Assembly (NCBI GenBank): GCA_025667525.1
Contig: JANFOE010000051.1
Location: 620,001-684,000 of the forward strand
Source: Glebionis coronaria
Lineage: Eukaryota > Streptophyta > Magnoliopsida > Asterales > Asteraceae
Length of the DNA stretch: 64,000 nt
Direction of reading: 5' to 3'
A program made the position numbers and the translations under genes. Every line of letters begins with the position of its first letter. The stretch's first letter is position 1. Shown in pieces: positions 11,339 to 22,731 of this stretch. Below the pieces are notes generated by a model, which saw only the letters and a program-made list of their open reading frames with translations, was not told where the DNA came from and ran no database searches.

Positions 11339-14061
11339 TAACACCCCCAAATTACCACGCAGCGGAATGTCCACATTGGGTGTTACTCATAGCACATCAC
11401 ACACAATCATAGAAAACAATCCCAAAAGAGACGTTAAAATGTATAAATATAACATTGTCTAAAATATTTTCCATCCCAAAAGATACAATCAGAGTAGCGT
11501 TTTAGTCCCAAAAACCGTTACCAACACAATATGTTCCTCAAAATACTTTAAGTAAATTGTTAATTTAAAAAGGATGAAAAATAACGAAGTTTAGACAAGT
11601 AAGCACCAACTCCCTCCTTGCATGCTCCGCTGCTATCCATCTTGATTACCTGAAATACATGCTTAAAAGGATCAACACAAAGGTTGAGCGAATCTATAGG
11701 TTTTGCAAATCATCATTTGAACACAAGTATATAAAAAGCAATTTCATTTATGGTTCCTTTGTGTGACCCTACGTCGGTATACGAGTCCACACCAATTCAT
11801 TGTACTCAACGTACCAATCCATTGTACTCAACGTACCAATCCATTGTACTCAACATACCAATTCCATTTCAATCACAATTCCCTTGTGTGACCCTACGTC
11901 GGTATACGAGTCCACACCATTTCATTGTACTCAACGTACCAATCCATTGTACTCAACGTACCAATTCCATTGTACTCAACGTACCAATTCCATTGTACTC
12001 AACGTACTTGTTACAATCAAAACAACATTTAAGTTTAAGCAATCATTCAAAAGACTTGTGTTCTATTTGTTTCAAATAGCATGTATTCCCCCTCGCGGGT
12101 TAAAATCATTTAAAACCAGTATAAAAGCGAGGCTATAGACTCACCTTAGATGATATACGAAGCTAGTAGTAGTAGTGATCGCCGAAGTGAAGATGCCTCC
12201 CAAATATACACGTCAAAAGCCGCCACCTAACAAAAAAGGTGCGCGCTTAACAACATACTCAAGTATCTCAAAACATACTTAGTGTAATAAAACCAACGAT
12301 TCAAAATAATATGTACATAGACATGACCAACCAATACAAGTGAATCCTTCTAACTCCACGACAAGTACTAGCTTTCCAAGACTAGCACCTTCGTTGTTGA
12401 TCCATCTCAAGATGCCAAATCAACACGGTTCAAGTACCCTAAACGGGTCTCCAATCTCAGAATACACACTCTTACATAAGACTTATATCTTTCTAGAACT
12501 TTGAGAAGCTAATAGATTAGCCTCTCGCCTCAAACTATGACGCGAGGTTAAGTACCTCCCAAAAATACTCAGCCGGTACTTACCGAAAGTACACGCTGTT
12601 TTACCATACCTAAACAACTCCGTTTTTGACGAAACTTGGTGACAAACTCACTCAATATCTGTAGAAGACTCAGTTAAAATTTCATCAAATGATTCACATT
12701 TTAGACCCACCTGCTCGACATATCTTTAGACATTAAAAACCGGACAGTTTTGCACACTTGTATCGTAAAACCGTTTTGACCTCCTTAACCAAAACCATTT
12801 ACAAATCCGACTCTTGATTATGAAAATAGACTCAAAATTCTAAGTTTAGGGCCTGAGAACAGCCCTTGACCGTTTTTGAAACTCAAGTTATAGTCCCCGA
12901 GATTTGACCCAATATCGACAACAATTTCGGATTGCGTCGATACTCGCCTCCCGGTACACGAATATTCAAACCTATGTAACTTTTGACTCGTTATGAGTTA
13001 GAAGCTCTACCTTATACCGAAACGAGCGTCTCGGCGACTACTACAACAATATCCAATAATACCAACACTTATCCAACATCTACTGTACGAGAATAGGGCC
13101 TAAACCTACTGATCTAAAATGACTCTTTAAAAATCATACCAACAACCAATTTGATCCATTTTTATCATCATCTACACCTTAAATATGTTATACCCATCAT
13201 CTACAACAACTCCTAATTCTTAAATTCACTTGCATGGTCATATGCATCCATTCAAAATTAAAAACAAATGCATGCACTCAAAAATAAAGAATTAATATAA
13301 TAATAATAATATAAACAAGGAATCTTACAACAATCCAAATGGATCAAACTCATGTTCATCTTCAAAATCTTTTGGAAAAATTAAAGTTCTTGCATGTGGG
13401 ATTTTCTTAGATCAAAATGATCACAAGAAGATTTGCAACATGGGTCTTTTGTTAGATTTTATGGATTCAAGCTAGAAATCAAATTGTGATGGTGTTTTTG
13501 GGTGGAGTATGGGACGGCAAAGGCTAGAGAGAGAGAAGATGGTGGTTGAAATTTTATAAATGATTTTTAAATGTGATGTGTGTAGTGGAAAAATAATATA
13601 TAGTGTCTAGTTAGGGTAGATTTTGCAACTAGTGTATAGTTTTAGGCTAAGATGTAAATATTAATTAAAAAGCGGGAAATGACTATTAGTCAATTTTAAA
13701 AATATTTACGAGAGTCGGGTTTCATAAAAATATAAATCGCGTTTGTTAAATCGATCGTTTTAATAATTAAACGCACACAAAACGAAATAATAAAGTTCGA
13801 CTCGACTTAAAACGTAAATGAAATAAAAATTTCAAAAATCTCCAATATCGAGATAGTCGATACTAAAATATAAAATTTGGGCATCCATCGGCATCACGAT
13901 CACTAGTAGTACTTTTCAATCGACACAACAATTAAATATATGCACACATTACCGGTTTCCAACGTAACCCGTCAAACATAACAATACTCACCGTTACTTA
14001 GGAACTCAAAATACGTTACATAGTTAGGATAAAATGATGACGTTAAGTACGGGATGTTACA
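11339..14061 (-). repeat. 5' LTR of element T
   Basis: 2,723 bp, nearly identical to 5360-8083. Visible differences include C/T near the start, a one-base A-run indel, CAAATAAGG/CAAAAAAGG, CTTGCC/CTCGCC and TTTGACCC/TTTGATCC. Confidence 0.95.
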
Positions 14062-16075
14062 TTAAGAAACGACCCGGATCACCAAGTTTGGTTGGAAATT
14101 TCCTTAAGAGAACCGCAGAGCAATTCTCGTTAAGTTGGGTATTAGCGATATCAAGAAGCTTCTTCTTGTCACTAAGAAGATCTTTGAACATCTTCGCGTA
14201 TTTAGGCATGTGAGCGAGAGCCTCAATGAAGGAGATGTTAAAATTTAATTGTTTAAACATTTTGAGAAAGTTTGAAACTTGAATATCGTCATTGCTTTTG
14301 AGCTTCTCTTTCCTCAACCTTGAGGGATAAGGTATATCGGAAGAAGAGGAAAGCTTTGGAATAGTAGGATCACTCACATCCTTGGGTGGTGGAGGGGTAG
14401 AAGTAAGAGGTGGAGGAATTGGGGAAGTAGAAAGTTGGGGAATATGAGTAGGTGGCTCGTTTTCCTTTGTCACAATCCCCTGTGTAGGTATAGGAAGCTC
14501 GGGTTCCTTGGTACCTTTTCCACTACGAGTGGTGATTGCTTTCATCTCCCCTCTTGGATTAGCAACGGTGTTACTCGGAAGAGTACTCGAAGAAGAGGTT
14601 TGATTACCTTGGAAGAAACCAGCCATCATGTCCCTTAGGTCATTCGTTTGACTACTCAAAGAGTTTCGCATATCGGCTCTAAGATCGTTCCCTTGTTTCA
14701 CCATGTTGCCCTTCAAATTGATAATCTGGGTCTGCAAATTCTTCACCAACACATCATTCATCCGCATGTACGTTTCGACCTCGTGGTTGAAAACGGTGGG
14801 TTGAGTAGGAGGAGGTGCTTGATAAGCAGGTGGTTGGTAAGGAGCGGGTTGGTAAACTTGAGTAGGATTTTGAGGTGGATATGGTTGTCTTTGAGGTGGT
14901 TGGTATGGTGCTCGAGGTTGGTTTTGGTTAGGTCGGTTAAGGTTTTGTTGTTGGTTGGGATTGGTTGGAGGAAAACCGGGCGGGGAAAGAAAGTTGTTTG
15001 AACGATAGCTTAGCAAGTTGCGGTCTCCTTGAGGACGAGCTTGATAACCGACCGGAGGATAGGTACCGTATGCTGCGTTAACATTCTCAGAAGGGTAGTC
15101 TTGGGTGGAAGTACAAGTAGTGTAAGAGTGAGGACCCCCGCATATTTCACATGGTTGGCTTACAGCATTGACTTGAGCGTTTTGAGCGTTGATGCTTTTG
15201 GTGTTGTTAGCGGTTTGGGTAGCAAGCGATTCAAGAAGCGACGTAATTTTGTCAAGTCTCTTGTCGTTGTCACTAGTACTAGCACTAGCGGCATTGGTCC
15301 GAACACTCTTGGTTTGTACTCTAGACTTATTCTCAATAATATCCCAAGCGGCATTAGAACTCTTAACCAAAATATTACCCCCCCCCCCCCCCCCCCCCGA
15401 GGCACTATTTAGTGAATCTTGGTCATTCATGCTTAAACCATTGTAAAAAGTATTAATTTGGTGCACTTTGGTAAAACCATGTTGTGGGCACTTTCGTAAA
15501 AGGTCTTTAAAACGGTCCCAAGATTCACTAAAAGACTCATCGTACTTTTGTTCAAAATTAATAATTTCATTCCGTAAATCGGTAGTACGAGAGGGTGGGA
15601 AAAAGTAGTTTATGAATTTGGTCTCCAAGTCCGTCCACGTCAGAATACTTTGTGGCGGTTCCTTTGCAAGCCAATGCCGGGCTTGTCCCTCTAAGGAGAA
15701 AGGAAAAAGTTGTAAACGGATTACCTCTTGTGGAACACCATTGAATTTGACCGTATTTGTGAGTTGCAAGAACCTTTTGATGTGGTCATGAGGATCATCA
15801 ATGGTACGCCCCAAGAATGGTTGAGAAGAGACCATTTGAATAAAGCCGGATTTGAGCTCAAAGTTGTTGGCTGCAATCGCGGGTATGACAATTGGATCAT
15901 TGTTGCCCTCTACATGTGCTTGCAAAAGTTCGATCATAGGGCGATTGTCCGGTAGAGGCTCATTGTTGTTATTATTCATGTTGTTTTGAGGTGGATTATT
16001 GTTGTTGTGTACACCGGCCATGTCTAAGTTATCGAGAGTCTCGGGCTCTTGATAAGACGTTGATCGAGTGCGCAT
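14062..16075 (-). pseudogene. gag: Athila A gag, cut by element T
   Basis: Starts at ATG 16075 (MRTRSTSYQEPE, the same start as B). An Asn-rich N-terminus is followed by the Retrotrans_gag-type core (PIVIPAIAANNFELKSGF ... LQLFPFSLEGQARHWLAKEP ... ESWDRFKDLLRKCPQHGF), then a zinc knuckle CEICGGPHSYTTC (CX2CX3HX4C), a Pro/Gln-rich stretch and the pre-protease segment ending KLGDPGRFL. At about residue 227 a run of 21 G bases encodes seven Gly where B has two. The frame is otherwise open until T replaces the protease. Gag would form the particle and bind RNA; no Gag-Pol can be made. Confidence 0.9.
15378..15398. repeat. 21-base C/G homopolymer inside gag
   Basis: An uninterrupted run of 21 C on the + strand (G on the coding strand). 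B has a five-base run at the same place. The expansion is in frame (+15 nt). Confidence 0.9.
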
Positions 16076-16264
16076 ACACCTGCAAAAGAACTAACAAAGC
16101 AAGAAATATTTTTGGATTTTTATGTTTTTTAATTTTTTTTGTATTTTTGAAAATTTTAAATTTTTTTAGGGTTTTTGAAAATTTTTGTGAAAAAGTAACG
16201 TTCACGGTGAACGGATCCCAAAATCCAATTTCTCACAAAAAACTGTTAATCCTTACGAGAAGAG
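16076..16264 (-). other. Leader of element A between PBS and gag
   Basis: Noncoding, T-rich on the + strand. It contains the palindrome at 16199-16213 next to a GGATCC, both also present in B and (less exactly) C. Confidence 0.7.
16199..16213. promoter_or_regulatory. Leader palindrome, possible RNA dimerisation site
   Basis: CGTTCAC-G-GTGAACG: perfect 7-bp arms and a one-base centre, about 52 bases from the PBS. Counterparts: 63018-63032 in B (one mismatch) and 28215-28230 in C (perfect arms, AA centre). The role is inferred by analogy with retroviral dimer-initiation palindromes. Confidence 0.55.
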
Positions 16265-16279
16265 CCGGGAGCGGCGCCA
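16265..16279 (-). promoter_or_regulatory. Primer binding site of element A (tRNA-Asp type)
   Basis: The - strand reads TGGCGCCGCTCCCGG two bases after the LTR. It matches the 3' end of plant tRNA-Asp apart from internal changes, as in Athila-type elements. Confidence 0.85.
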
Positions 16280-16504
16280 TTTGATACAAGGATTTTGCTT
16301 GGGTTCAATTTTATTCTCGGTATCTTCTCGAATCGATCACGGTTCAAAGTGGAATAGTTGTTCTTGGTTACTAAAAAGGGGTTTGGTTTTCTATTCTACT
16401 AAAAAGGTAAATGCGTAAAGTAAATAAAGATAAACTAAAAACAATTAATAAGAATAAAACTTGAATTAAAATAAAACAGTTAACTACCTAAACTCAGAAA
16501 AAGT

Positions 16505-17125
16505 CATTGATTCAGAATGTTAAGGCTTGATCCGGAATATACTAAACTGAAACCTTCATTCGGAACCTATGCTTCATTCTGAACATTTACCTTCATTCGG
16601 AACATTTGGACAAAAGCTTCATTCGGAACATTAACCTTTATTCGGAACATTTGTTCGTCCGGAACTTCTAACTGAAAACCTTTCATTCGGAATAAAATGC
16701 TGATTCGGAAGATTTGTCCTTCATTCGGAACATTTGAGAGAAACCTTCATTCGGAATATATAAAAAGACTGATTCGGAACATTACTGATCCGGAATAACA
16801 CTGATTCGGAATATCCAAAAAAACCTTGATTCGGAATATTCGAAAATCCTTCATTCGGAACATTTAAAAAAAACTGATTCGGAACTTTAAAAAAAATCCT
16901 TCATTCGGAACATTTTAAAAAAGACTGATTCGGAACTTTCAAAAAACCTTGATTCGGAACTTTCAATAATCCTTCATTCGTAACATTTTAAAAAAAGACT
17001 GATTCGGAACTTTCAAAAAACCTTGATTCGGAACTTTCAGAAAACCTTTGATTCGGAACTTTCAAAAAAAGACTGATTCGGAACTTTTTGAGGAAAAACG
17101 TTGGTTCGGAATGCTTGCTGTTGAT
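16505..17125. repeat. Irregular TTCGGAA array in A's LTR
   Basis: About 35 copies of (A/T)TTCGGAA or TCCGGAA, 12-30 bases apart, separated by A-rich spacers such as CTTTCAAAAAACCTTGA. Confidence 0.85.
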
Positions 17126-17545
17126 CCGGAATCTGGGTAGATGAAGAACGAAGAACAGTAGTATAACAAAGAACGATTTAAAACCAAAATCACCAAGTTT
17201 TTAACCAAAACTTAAACAAAAACTAACCACCAATCATTTACTAACAATAAACATCAAATCAAATCAACATAAACACAAAACCCACTTACTTTTAAAGATC
17301 AAAATCAACAAAATAGAAACTAGAGACTTTGAATCAAAAAGAGAAAGATGAACAAGATTAAAATGGAAGATGATATTGATTGATTAATGTTAAACAAACA
17401 AAGGGAAAGATTAAAACTTACAATCTATGATGAAATCAAGAAAAATAAAAATCACCAACACCTTAGTGGTGTTGGTTCCCTACGAAAACAAGAAAAAGAA
17501 AAAGACTGGAATGAAAAACTAGCCCAAAATGTGTGAAGGAAGGTC

Positions 17546-17555
17546 CTATTTATAG
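17546..17555 (-). promoter_or_regulatory. TATA box of element A's LTR promoter
   Basis: The - strand reads CTATAAATAG upstream of the TTCGGAA array. B (54827-54836) and C (about 23882-23891 and 29454-29463) have TATA boxes at the matching place. Confidence 0.7.
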
Positions 17556-17914
17556 GTCTTCAAGTTGGTTGGTGAGTGGGCTTTCTCACTTTCTTCTTGT
17601 CTTCTCGTCTTTTCAGAAAAGTTGACGTTTTCGCATTCGATTCGGGATTTGTGGACGAATAAATTCAACTCGTCGTTTAATTTCTTCGTTTAATAAACTT
17701 GAGTTCTTCGACATATGTAAATCTTCCATCTTTTTTTTTTTTTGGGTAAAGGGGAATTGACCCCGGTAAAATATATTACGCCAAAAAACCATTAAGTACA
17801 AAAGATATAGGTGAATCCTATATCAAAGCCCATTACATAGGCAACTACCAAGCACAACTGCTAACAGCCAAACACCTACATAAAAGGACACTCCCTCTTA
17901 TGACATCTATCAAA

Positions 17915-19576
17915 CTACTTCCTACCACTATGCTGAAGAGAAAAGTCACGGAACTCCTTACGTTTTCCAGGCAAATCATTGATCTGGTCCGCATATTCTT
18001 CACTAAAAATGTCAAATTCATCTTCATGCTGGTGGCCCCCTCCCATAGAAGACATGTAAGCTGCAAACTCCTCAGGAGATGCAAAAACCTCATCATCATC
18101 AGAATCACTAGGATTAAGAATATTAGAATATTCTAAACTTTGTTTACTTGATGACTCAACCTTCTCCATAACACCAATATCCTTGGAAGTACTTGGAGAT
18201 GTTGCATTTACCTTCTTTGGATCAACCTTATCATTATTCGTTGCTACAACCTTTTCAGCCTCTTCCAAACCCGCATCCATACTATTAAGTTTCTCAAAAG
18301 AATTCTTTAACTTCAAACTCGAAATATCATCTTGTATTTGTTTAGTAGACGAAGTAGAATTCTTACCCGTAGAGGATTTAGATGTCGGTTTCATTACCCA
18401 TACAGATTTAGGTTTTGTAAACCTAATTCCTTCAATTTGCTTAGGCTTAGCCGGCTGTTTTTTCTTCCTTTTGACTTCTACAAAATCGTCCTCCAGATTT
18501 GTAACCTGACTACTAACCTGTGGTTTTTTAGGGCAATCCATATCAACATGCCCAAAAATATTGCATGTACTACATCTAGGAGGCTTCCATTCGTATTCGA
18601 CAGTGATAGTTTCAAAAGAATGCCCCTCTTCACCTTTAATAGGAATAGCCACAACAAAGGAATCAACAAGATCCCTATCCGCATTGACCTCAACAAGTGC
18701 ACGCGCATAATCACAACGTCCCCATGAATTCTTACACATTTCAGCCGTATGAGCATCCAACATAATAGGGGTACCAACCTTAGTGAAGATCAAACTTAAT
18801 CCATTGGAAGAATAAGCAACAACAGGAACATCATGGAATTTGACCCAAATTGGTACCTTCTTGATGTCATCTTTAATAAGCTTTTTAGTTGGATTCCAAA
18901 TATTAAGCATAATAGGTATCGACCTAATCCGCCATGGACCATTTGCAAGAACTTGCTCCATACCTGTCTTTGATGAAAACTGAAAAAAGAAAAAACCATG
19001 ATGAAACATGGTTCGTTTGATACCGTAGCGAGCCCAAGCATTAGTGACATAGTTTTCAACAATGGGAAATGCGTGTCTCTTCCCAATAAAATAGCCATAA
19101 AGAGTATTAGCTAGTTTATCCGCTTTTTCATCGACCACTTCTCTTGGAATTTCAATATCAGCCCCGGATACCACATTATCATTAAAAAGACACTTAAGCT
19201 GAACCATACTAGACGTAGATTCAACAACAAACGTATCTTTGTGAGCATTTTTATCAAGCTGCGAAACCCCTTCCTTCCCATCAGAAACACTCGAAACAAC
19301 TACACCAGGAGTAGTAGCCTCATTACCACCACGTTTTAGAATAGACTTCAATGGTACAAGTTTCGGGTAATGAGGCTCAGCATCAGATTTAAGATGAGTA
19401 TCAACATTATCAGAAGTAGGCGTATTAAGAACACGCCTAGCCTGCTGTAATTTACCTGATGTAGCAATAATCTTACCATCAATATTACGACCTTGTTTGC
19501 CCAGTTCCTTCAACGTCACCTTAGGTTTGACAGCAGCATTCAAATTACGTGGACTGTTAAGGAAACCTTTTTCCAT
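17915..19576 (-). CDS. LINE ORF1-type protein with DUF4283-like domain and zinc knuckle
   Basis: 553 residues, ATG to stop, intact. A basic N-terminus and low-complexity region are followed by a DUF4283-like domain (about residues 155-330: LANTLYGYFIGKRHAFPIVE, NAWARYGIKRTMFHHGFFFF, VLANGPWRIRSIPIMLNIWN, VPIWVKFHDVPVVAYSSNGL, IGTP-like VGTPIMLDAH), a zinc knuckle CSTCNIFGHVDMDC (CX2CX4HX4C, about residues 335-350) and a Ser/Lys-rich, then acidic C-terminus. This is the layout of the ORF1 nucleic-acid-binding protein of plant L1-type LINEs. No EN/RT ORF follows; the poly(A) tail comes ~170 bp later. Confidence 0.85.
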   Translation of the reverse strand: MEKGFLNSPRNLNAAVKPKVTLKELGKQGRNIDGKIIATSGKLQQARRVLNTPTSDNVDTHLKSDAEPHYPKLVPLKSILKRGGNEATTPGVVVSSVSDGKEGVSQLDKNAHKDTFVVESTSSMVQLKCLFNDNVVSGADIEIPREVVDEKADKLANTLYGYFIGKRHAFPIVENYVTNAWARYGIKRTMFHHGFFFFQFSSKTGMEQVLANGPWRIRSIPIMLNIWNPTKKLIKDDIKKVPIWVKFHDVPVVAYSSNGLSLIFTKVGTPIMLDAHTAEMCKNSWGRCDYARALVEVNADRDLVDSFVVAIPIKGEEGHSFETITVEYEWKPPRCSTCNIFGHVDMDCPKKPQVSSQVTNLEDDFVEVKRKKKQPAKPKQIEGIRFTKPKSVWVMKPTSKSSTGKNSTSSTKQIQDDISSLKLKNSFEKLNSMDAGLEEAEKVVATNNDKVDPKKVNATSPSTSKDIGVMEKVESSSKQSLEYSNILNPSDSDDDEVFASPEEFAAYMSSMGGGHQHEDEFDIFSEEYADQINDLPGKRKEFRDFSLQHSGRK

Positions 19577-19607
19577 CTCTCACACCCCGCAGCCAACTAG
19601 AACACAG

Positions 19608-19869
19608 AAACCCTAGATAAAGATAAACATGAAGCAGTCACAATGATAACAGCCGAGCCCTAATAGATGTAGCAGTAACGATTACAACCAAACCCTAATT
19701 CCGAACAGTACAAAACCCTAATCTATTTCTCATTAAAAAACGTCACAACCAATCATATATCATGAACAGGAGATCGATGTCTTAACGAATATATCAAACC
19801 CTAGTGGATACCCGATTAAAAACCTAAATCAGAATTAATCCAAAATCAAAAGATTTAGGAAAACCCTAA
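19608..19869. promoter_or_regulatory. Telobox cluster 5' of LINE copy 1 ORF
   Basis: AAACCCTA occurs at 19608, 19690, 19713, 19796 and 19861 within 262 bases, upstream of the ORF on its own strand (as TAGGGTTT). Copy 2 has the same kind of cluster. Confidence 0.6.
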
Positions 19870-20314
19870 TCGTGGATTTAATACGATTACCCAAGAGAGA
19901 TTCGAAAAAACAGAAAGATATAGATCAACTATTAATAATACGAATGAATATGATGCAAAGTAAAGAGAAAAAATTAAGGAGTTAGGCTGATCGGAAAAAG
20001 AAAGCCTGGTGGCCGGAAATCACCATTGAACTAGGGAAGGTGTACTTTGGAGGTGGTGAGGTAAGAAATCTTCAAATAGGCCCATTGACTTCAAATCTTT
20101 TGCATCTCTTGGACAATAGACTTCGTCTTGAGTCTTTTTCTTCGATAAAACCCGTGCAATCCCATGTTTTCTTAAATATTTATCCGGTTGGCTCTGAAAA
20201 CACAACAAACAAACAAACCACGCATAATTCCAAACAAATGACATTAAATACGCGTTTTGGTCTTGTTTTAGCAAGAAATAAGTGGTAAAAGGATGGGTGT
20301 TTTCACACCTATCA

Positions 20315-22427
20315 AGAGCAATAAAAACTAGAACACACACAAAGGAAAGACACATAGGTTCAATTAGCACGTAAGAGGAAAGCTAAGAAAAACCTAATGG
20401 CTACAAAAGAAAAAGACTCCTAATGACATACAAAGTTTATCAAAGTAAACTATCATTAGTCATAGATAGGAAGAGCCATTTAGCCAATTTAGAGAATGAG
20501 TATGAGACTATCACTAGAGGTGCTCAATTAAGGCTAAACACGACCATTTTTACGAGTTATACACCAACTCAACTTCCCACATGGAAGTAATTCAACCGTT
20601 AGGTCAAATTAAGATCCTAGTGCATAAATTCTCTAGTAGTCATTCTCAAGTTAGACAAAATGTAATTCCAACATTTGCCTAATAAAGTTTAGCAAGGATG
20701 AAACTTGCATGGCGACACAATGCATGACCTAATGAGGGTTAAGAATGCACCACTGCATATCTTGTCAAACAAGTCTAGTTAAGGTTATTTACCTTAATAG
20801 AACTTGAGGCCAATAACTTTGAAGTGTATAAACAAAGTTTACACAAACTAAAGGAACACTCTTGATTGGTCTTTCGGAAATGACACATTTATAAATTGCA
20901 TAGCAATGTAAATTACTTGAGTATTTCGGATGAAACATCCAAGTTATCAAACCGACTCTATTGTGCATTATAAGTAATTATTAAACAAAATATGTCTAAC
21001 AATTCGAACAAGTAGATTTAATATAACACCATCAACACAAGTGTGAGTTATGATCTGATGTATATTATTAATAAACCACATTCATGTCTACACTAAAAAA
21101 CATGTCAATTAGATTCGATAATGATACCAATCATAGTTTGAATAATGCATTGATATTTAATCGAAATCTTTCTTGATTCCCACAAACACTCTTTTAAGAG
21201 AAAATAGCTAAGATTTTCAAAGGGTGTTTCATGTTTTATAGTGAGACATTTATCTACTTGAACTAACAACACAATGATCGAGTAAGATGAACTAAATTAA
21301 TAGATTTGACAAGCTCCCAAAGCTTTCAAACCTAAAAGTGTTAAAGAACATCCCGAGGTGTACAAGATGTTTATGTAACATTTGTAAACTAAGAGATGTT
21401 AATCCTATATGCAATGAACACATAATGTTGCAACTAAAATGCAAGAAATCTAGCATACATCCTAATTAGGAAAAAACTAGATACTAACAAATACTAAGCA
21501 AGGCACAAGAGACTAGACATATAAGCAATACTACTACAAATAGCAAGGAACACTTAATAATGTCTACATATAATAATAACACACAAGGAAACACACACAA
21601 ACAATTAGCTTAACACATAAAGCATTCGTTCATGTTTTGAGTGTTAGATACAACAAAGTATTCGTGGCTTGATTTTATTTGAAAATAGTCTTTGACCCAT
21701 TTAAAAATTAATTAAGTTTAACACTTTGTAAATATATCAATTTTCAAATATATATCACCAAGAGATGTCCAACTTAATAGAAAAGAGTAAAACACAAGTT
21801 TTACGACAAACCGACACTCAATACTTTGGACAAAGTATGGAACTTAGAAACCATCCAAATTTTAAAGTTTTAATAAAGGTTTGGAAGAATTTTTAATTGA
21901 AAGAAAATTCAATTACGTTCGAAATGACGGGTGGCACGACTTCTACGGACTTACGGTTGATTTTATATGATTTTTCAAAGTTTTCAAAAATCTGAGTCAG
22001 ACTGACTGCGGTTCCTTTTTGATAAGGATCCGCGGGGAACAATAAAGAACCGCGGTCAGAGGACAAAAAATGAGTTTTTGACCAAAATCATTTAGAAACA
22101 ATTTGGAAGGACTTAGGACTCTAAAATCATTTTAGACACACAGAACTCATATATTAGAGTTAATTATGACACAAAAGCTTTTTATACTTCCAAACAAGAA
22201 AAGATTTAATTCAAGCTATTTTACAAAGTTTAGTTAACACCAAAATTTGTACGAATGAAACAAAAAACACATTTCATAACTAATCACTCTTCATGAACTA
22301 TTTGATAAAAAGATCGTCTCTATTTTTAAAAAACCGTTTTCATTTTAAAAACCATTTGTTTTGAAAAAGAGAGCAAAGATCGATCCAAGCTTTAAAGTAC
22401 AATAAACTTCAAAGATCTTGAATAACC
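20315..22427. other. Unassigned AT-rich sequence, probably internal region of remnant G
   Basis: No ORF with a recognisable domain. It ends at a PBS for a leftward element, so it is probably the leader or degenerate internal region of G. It contains a GC-rich hairpin (22002-22014 with 22047-22059, 12 of 13 pairs). A's 5' LTR ends at its left edge. Confidence 0.5.
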
Positions 22428-22441
22428 TCTCTCTGATACCA
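22428..22441 (-). promoter_or_regulatory. Primer binding site of remnant G (initiator Met tRNA)
   Basis: The - strand reads TGGTATCAGAGAGA two bases after an LTR end (GTTTCTACA). Confidence 0.75.
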
Positions 22442-22443
22442 AT

Positions 22444-22731
22444 TGTAGAAACTAGAAGGGGGGATTGAATAGTTTCTAGTTAGTTTTCAAAACTTTTCGG
22501 CTTAATCCACTGTGCGCGGTTCCTTATGTGTACCCGTGGTTCTTTATCAATAAAGAACCGCCGGTCTATTTAGGGAACCGCCGATAGTGAACTTAACATT
22601 TTGTTGCATGTTAAACTTTGACAATCCTTTGTATCAAATTCTCGATCAAGCTTGACTAGATATGAGATGTGTTTGATTGAAAGATAAATACAACAAGTAA
22701 GTGAACACACAAACCCATCAAATCAAAAGTA
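22444..22731 (-). repeat. LTR fragment of remnant G
   Basis: Starts TGTAGAAACTAG next to the PBS. It contains a GGTTC/GAACC hairpin with two alternative left arms (22514-22527, 22532-22547; right arm 22550-22565). It is interrupted by element C at 22732 and probably continues at 29929. No second copy is in the window. Confidence 0.6.

Larger units (their letters stand above)
5360..14061 (-). mobile_element. Chromovirus-type (Tekay-like) LTR element T, internally degenerate
   Basis: Complete 8,702-bp insertion with two ~2.72-kb LTRs, 5-bp TSD TTAAG, an initiator-Met PBS beside the right LTR (so transcription is leftward) and a purine tract beside the left LTR. The internal region is only 3,255 bp. 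Its only recognisable coding remnant is the integrase C-terminus with chromovirus-type motifs. The LTRs differ at about a dozen sites by hand comparison, so the insertion is recent although the element cannot encode its own enzymes. It sits between gag and protease of Athila A. Confidence 0.93.
17731..20065 (-). mobile_element. ORF1-only LINE, copy 1
   Basis: On the - strand: telobox-rich 5' region, one ORF (19576-17915), a ~170-bp 3' region ending CCGGGGTCAATTCCCC-TTTACCC, then a 13-base A tail. The 3' end matches copy 2 (37020-39168). No endonuclease or RT is present. It lies in the 5' LTR of A. The right junction falls at AAATCTTC, and about 20 bp present in B's LTR are missing, so no clean target duplication is visible. 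The 5' boundary (about 20065) is approximate. Confidence 0.8.
3943..20314 (-). mobile_element. Athila-type Ty3/gypsy element A, 3'-truncated and interrupted
   Basis: In - strand order: 5' LTR (16282-20314, with a nested LINE), PBS (16265-16279), leader, gag (from 16075), nested element T (5360-14061), protease and RT (5359-3943), then truncation inside RT at the copia LTR. RNase H, integrase, 3' noncoding region and 3' LTR are absent. The coding sequence is close to element B throughout. No target duplication can be checked because one end is lost. Confidence 0.85.
16282..20314 (-). repeat. 5' LTR of element A, interrupted by a LINE
   Basis: On the + strand it starts TGATACAAGG and ends CACACCTATCA, matching the LTR ends of B. 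Removing the LINE (17731-20065) leaves ~1.7 kb. It contains a TTCGGAA array (16505-17125) on the U5 side and a TATA box. The same order is seen in B and C. Confidence 0.88.

Noticed and set aside
15029..15446. ORFs opposite A's gag
   Set aside because: Antisense shadows of the gag frame; a Pro run reflects the poly-C tract.
16505..17125. TTCGGAA array as heat-shock elements or CRISPR-like repeats
   Set aside because: Heat-shock sites need nTTCnnGAAn spacing, which TTCGGAA lacks. Spacing is irregular, units are 7-8 bases and the DNA is a plant LTR, so not CRISPR.
17719..20073. AAATCTTC on both sides of LINE copy 1 as a target duplication
   Set aside because: The left copy is separated from the A tail by CATC, and both copies already exist in uninterrupted Athila LTRs such as B's.
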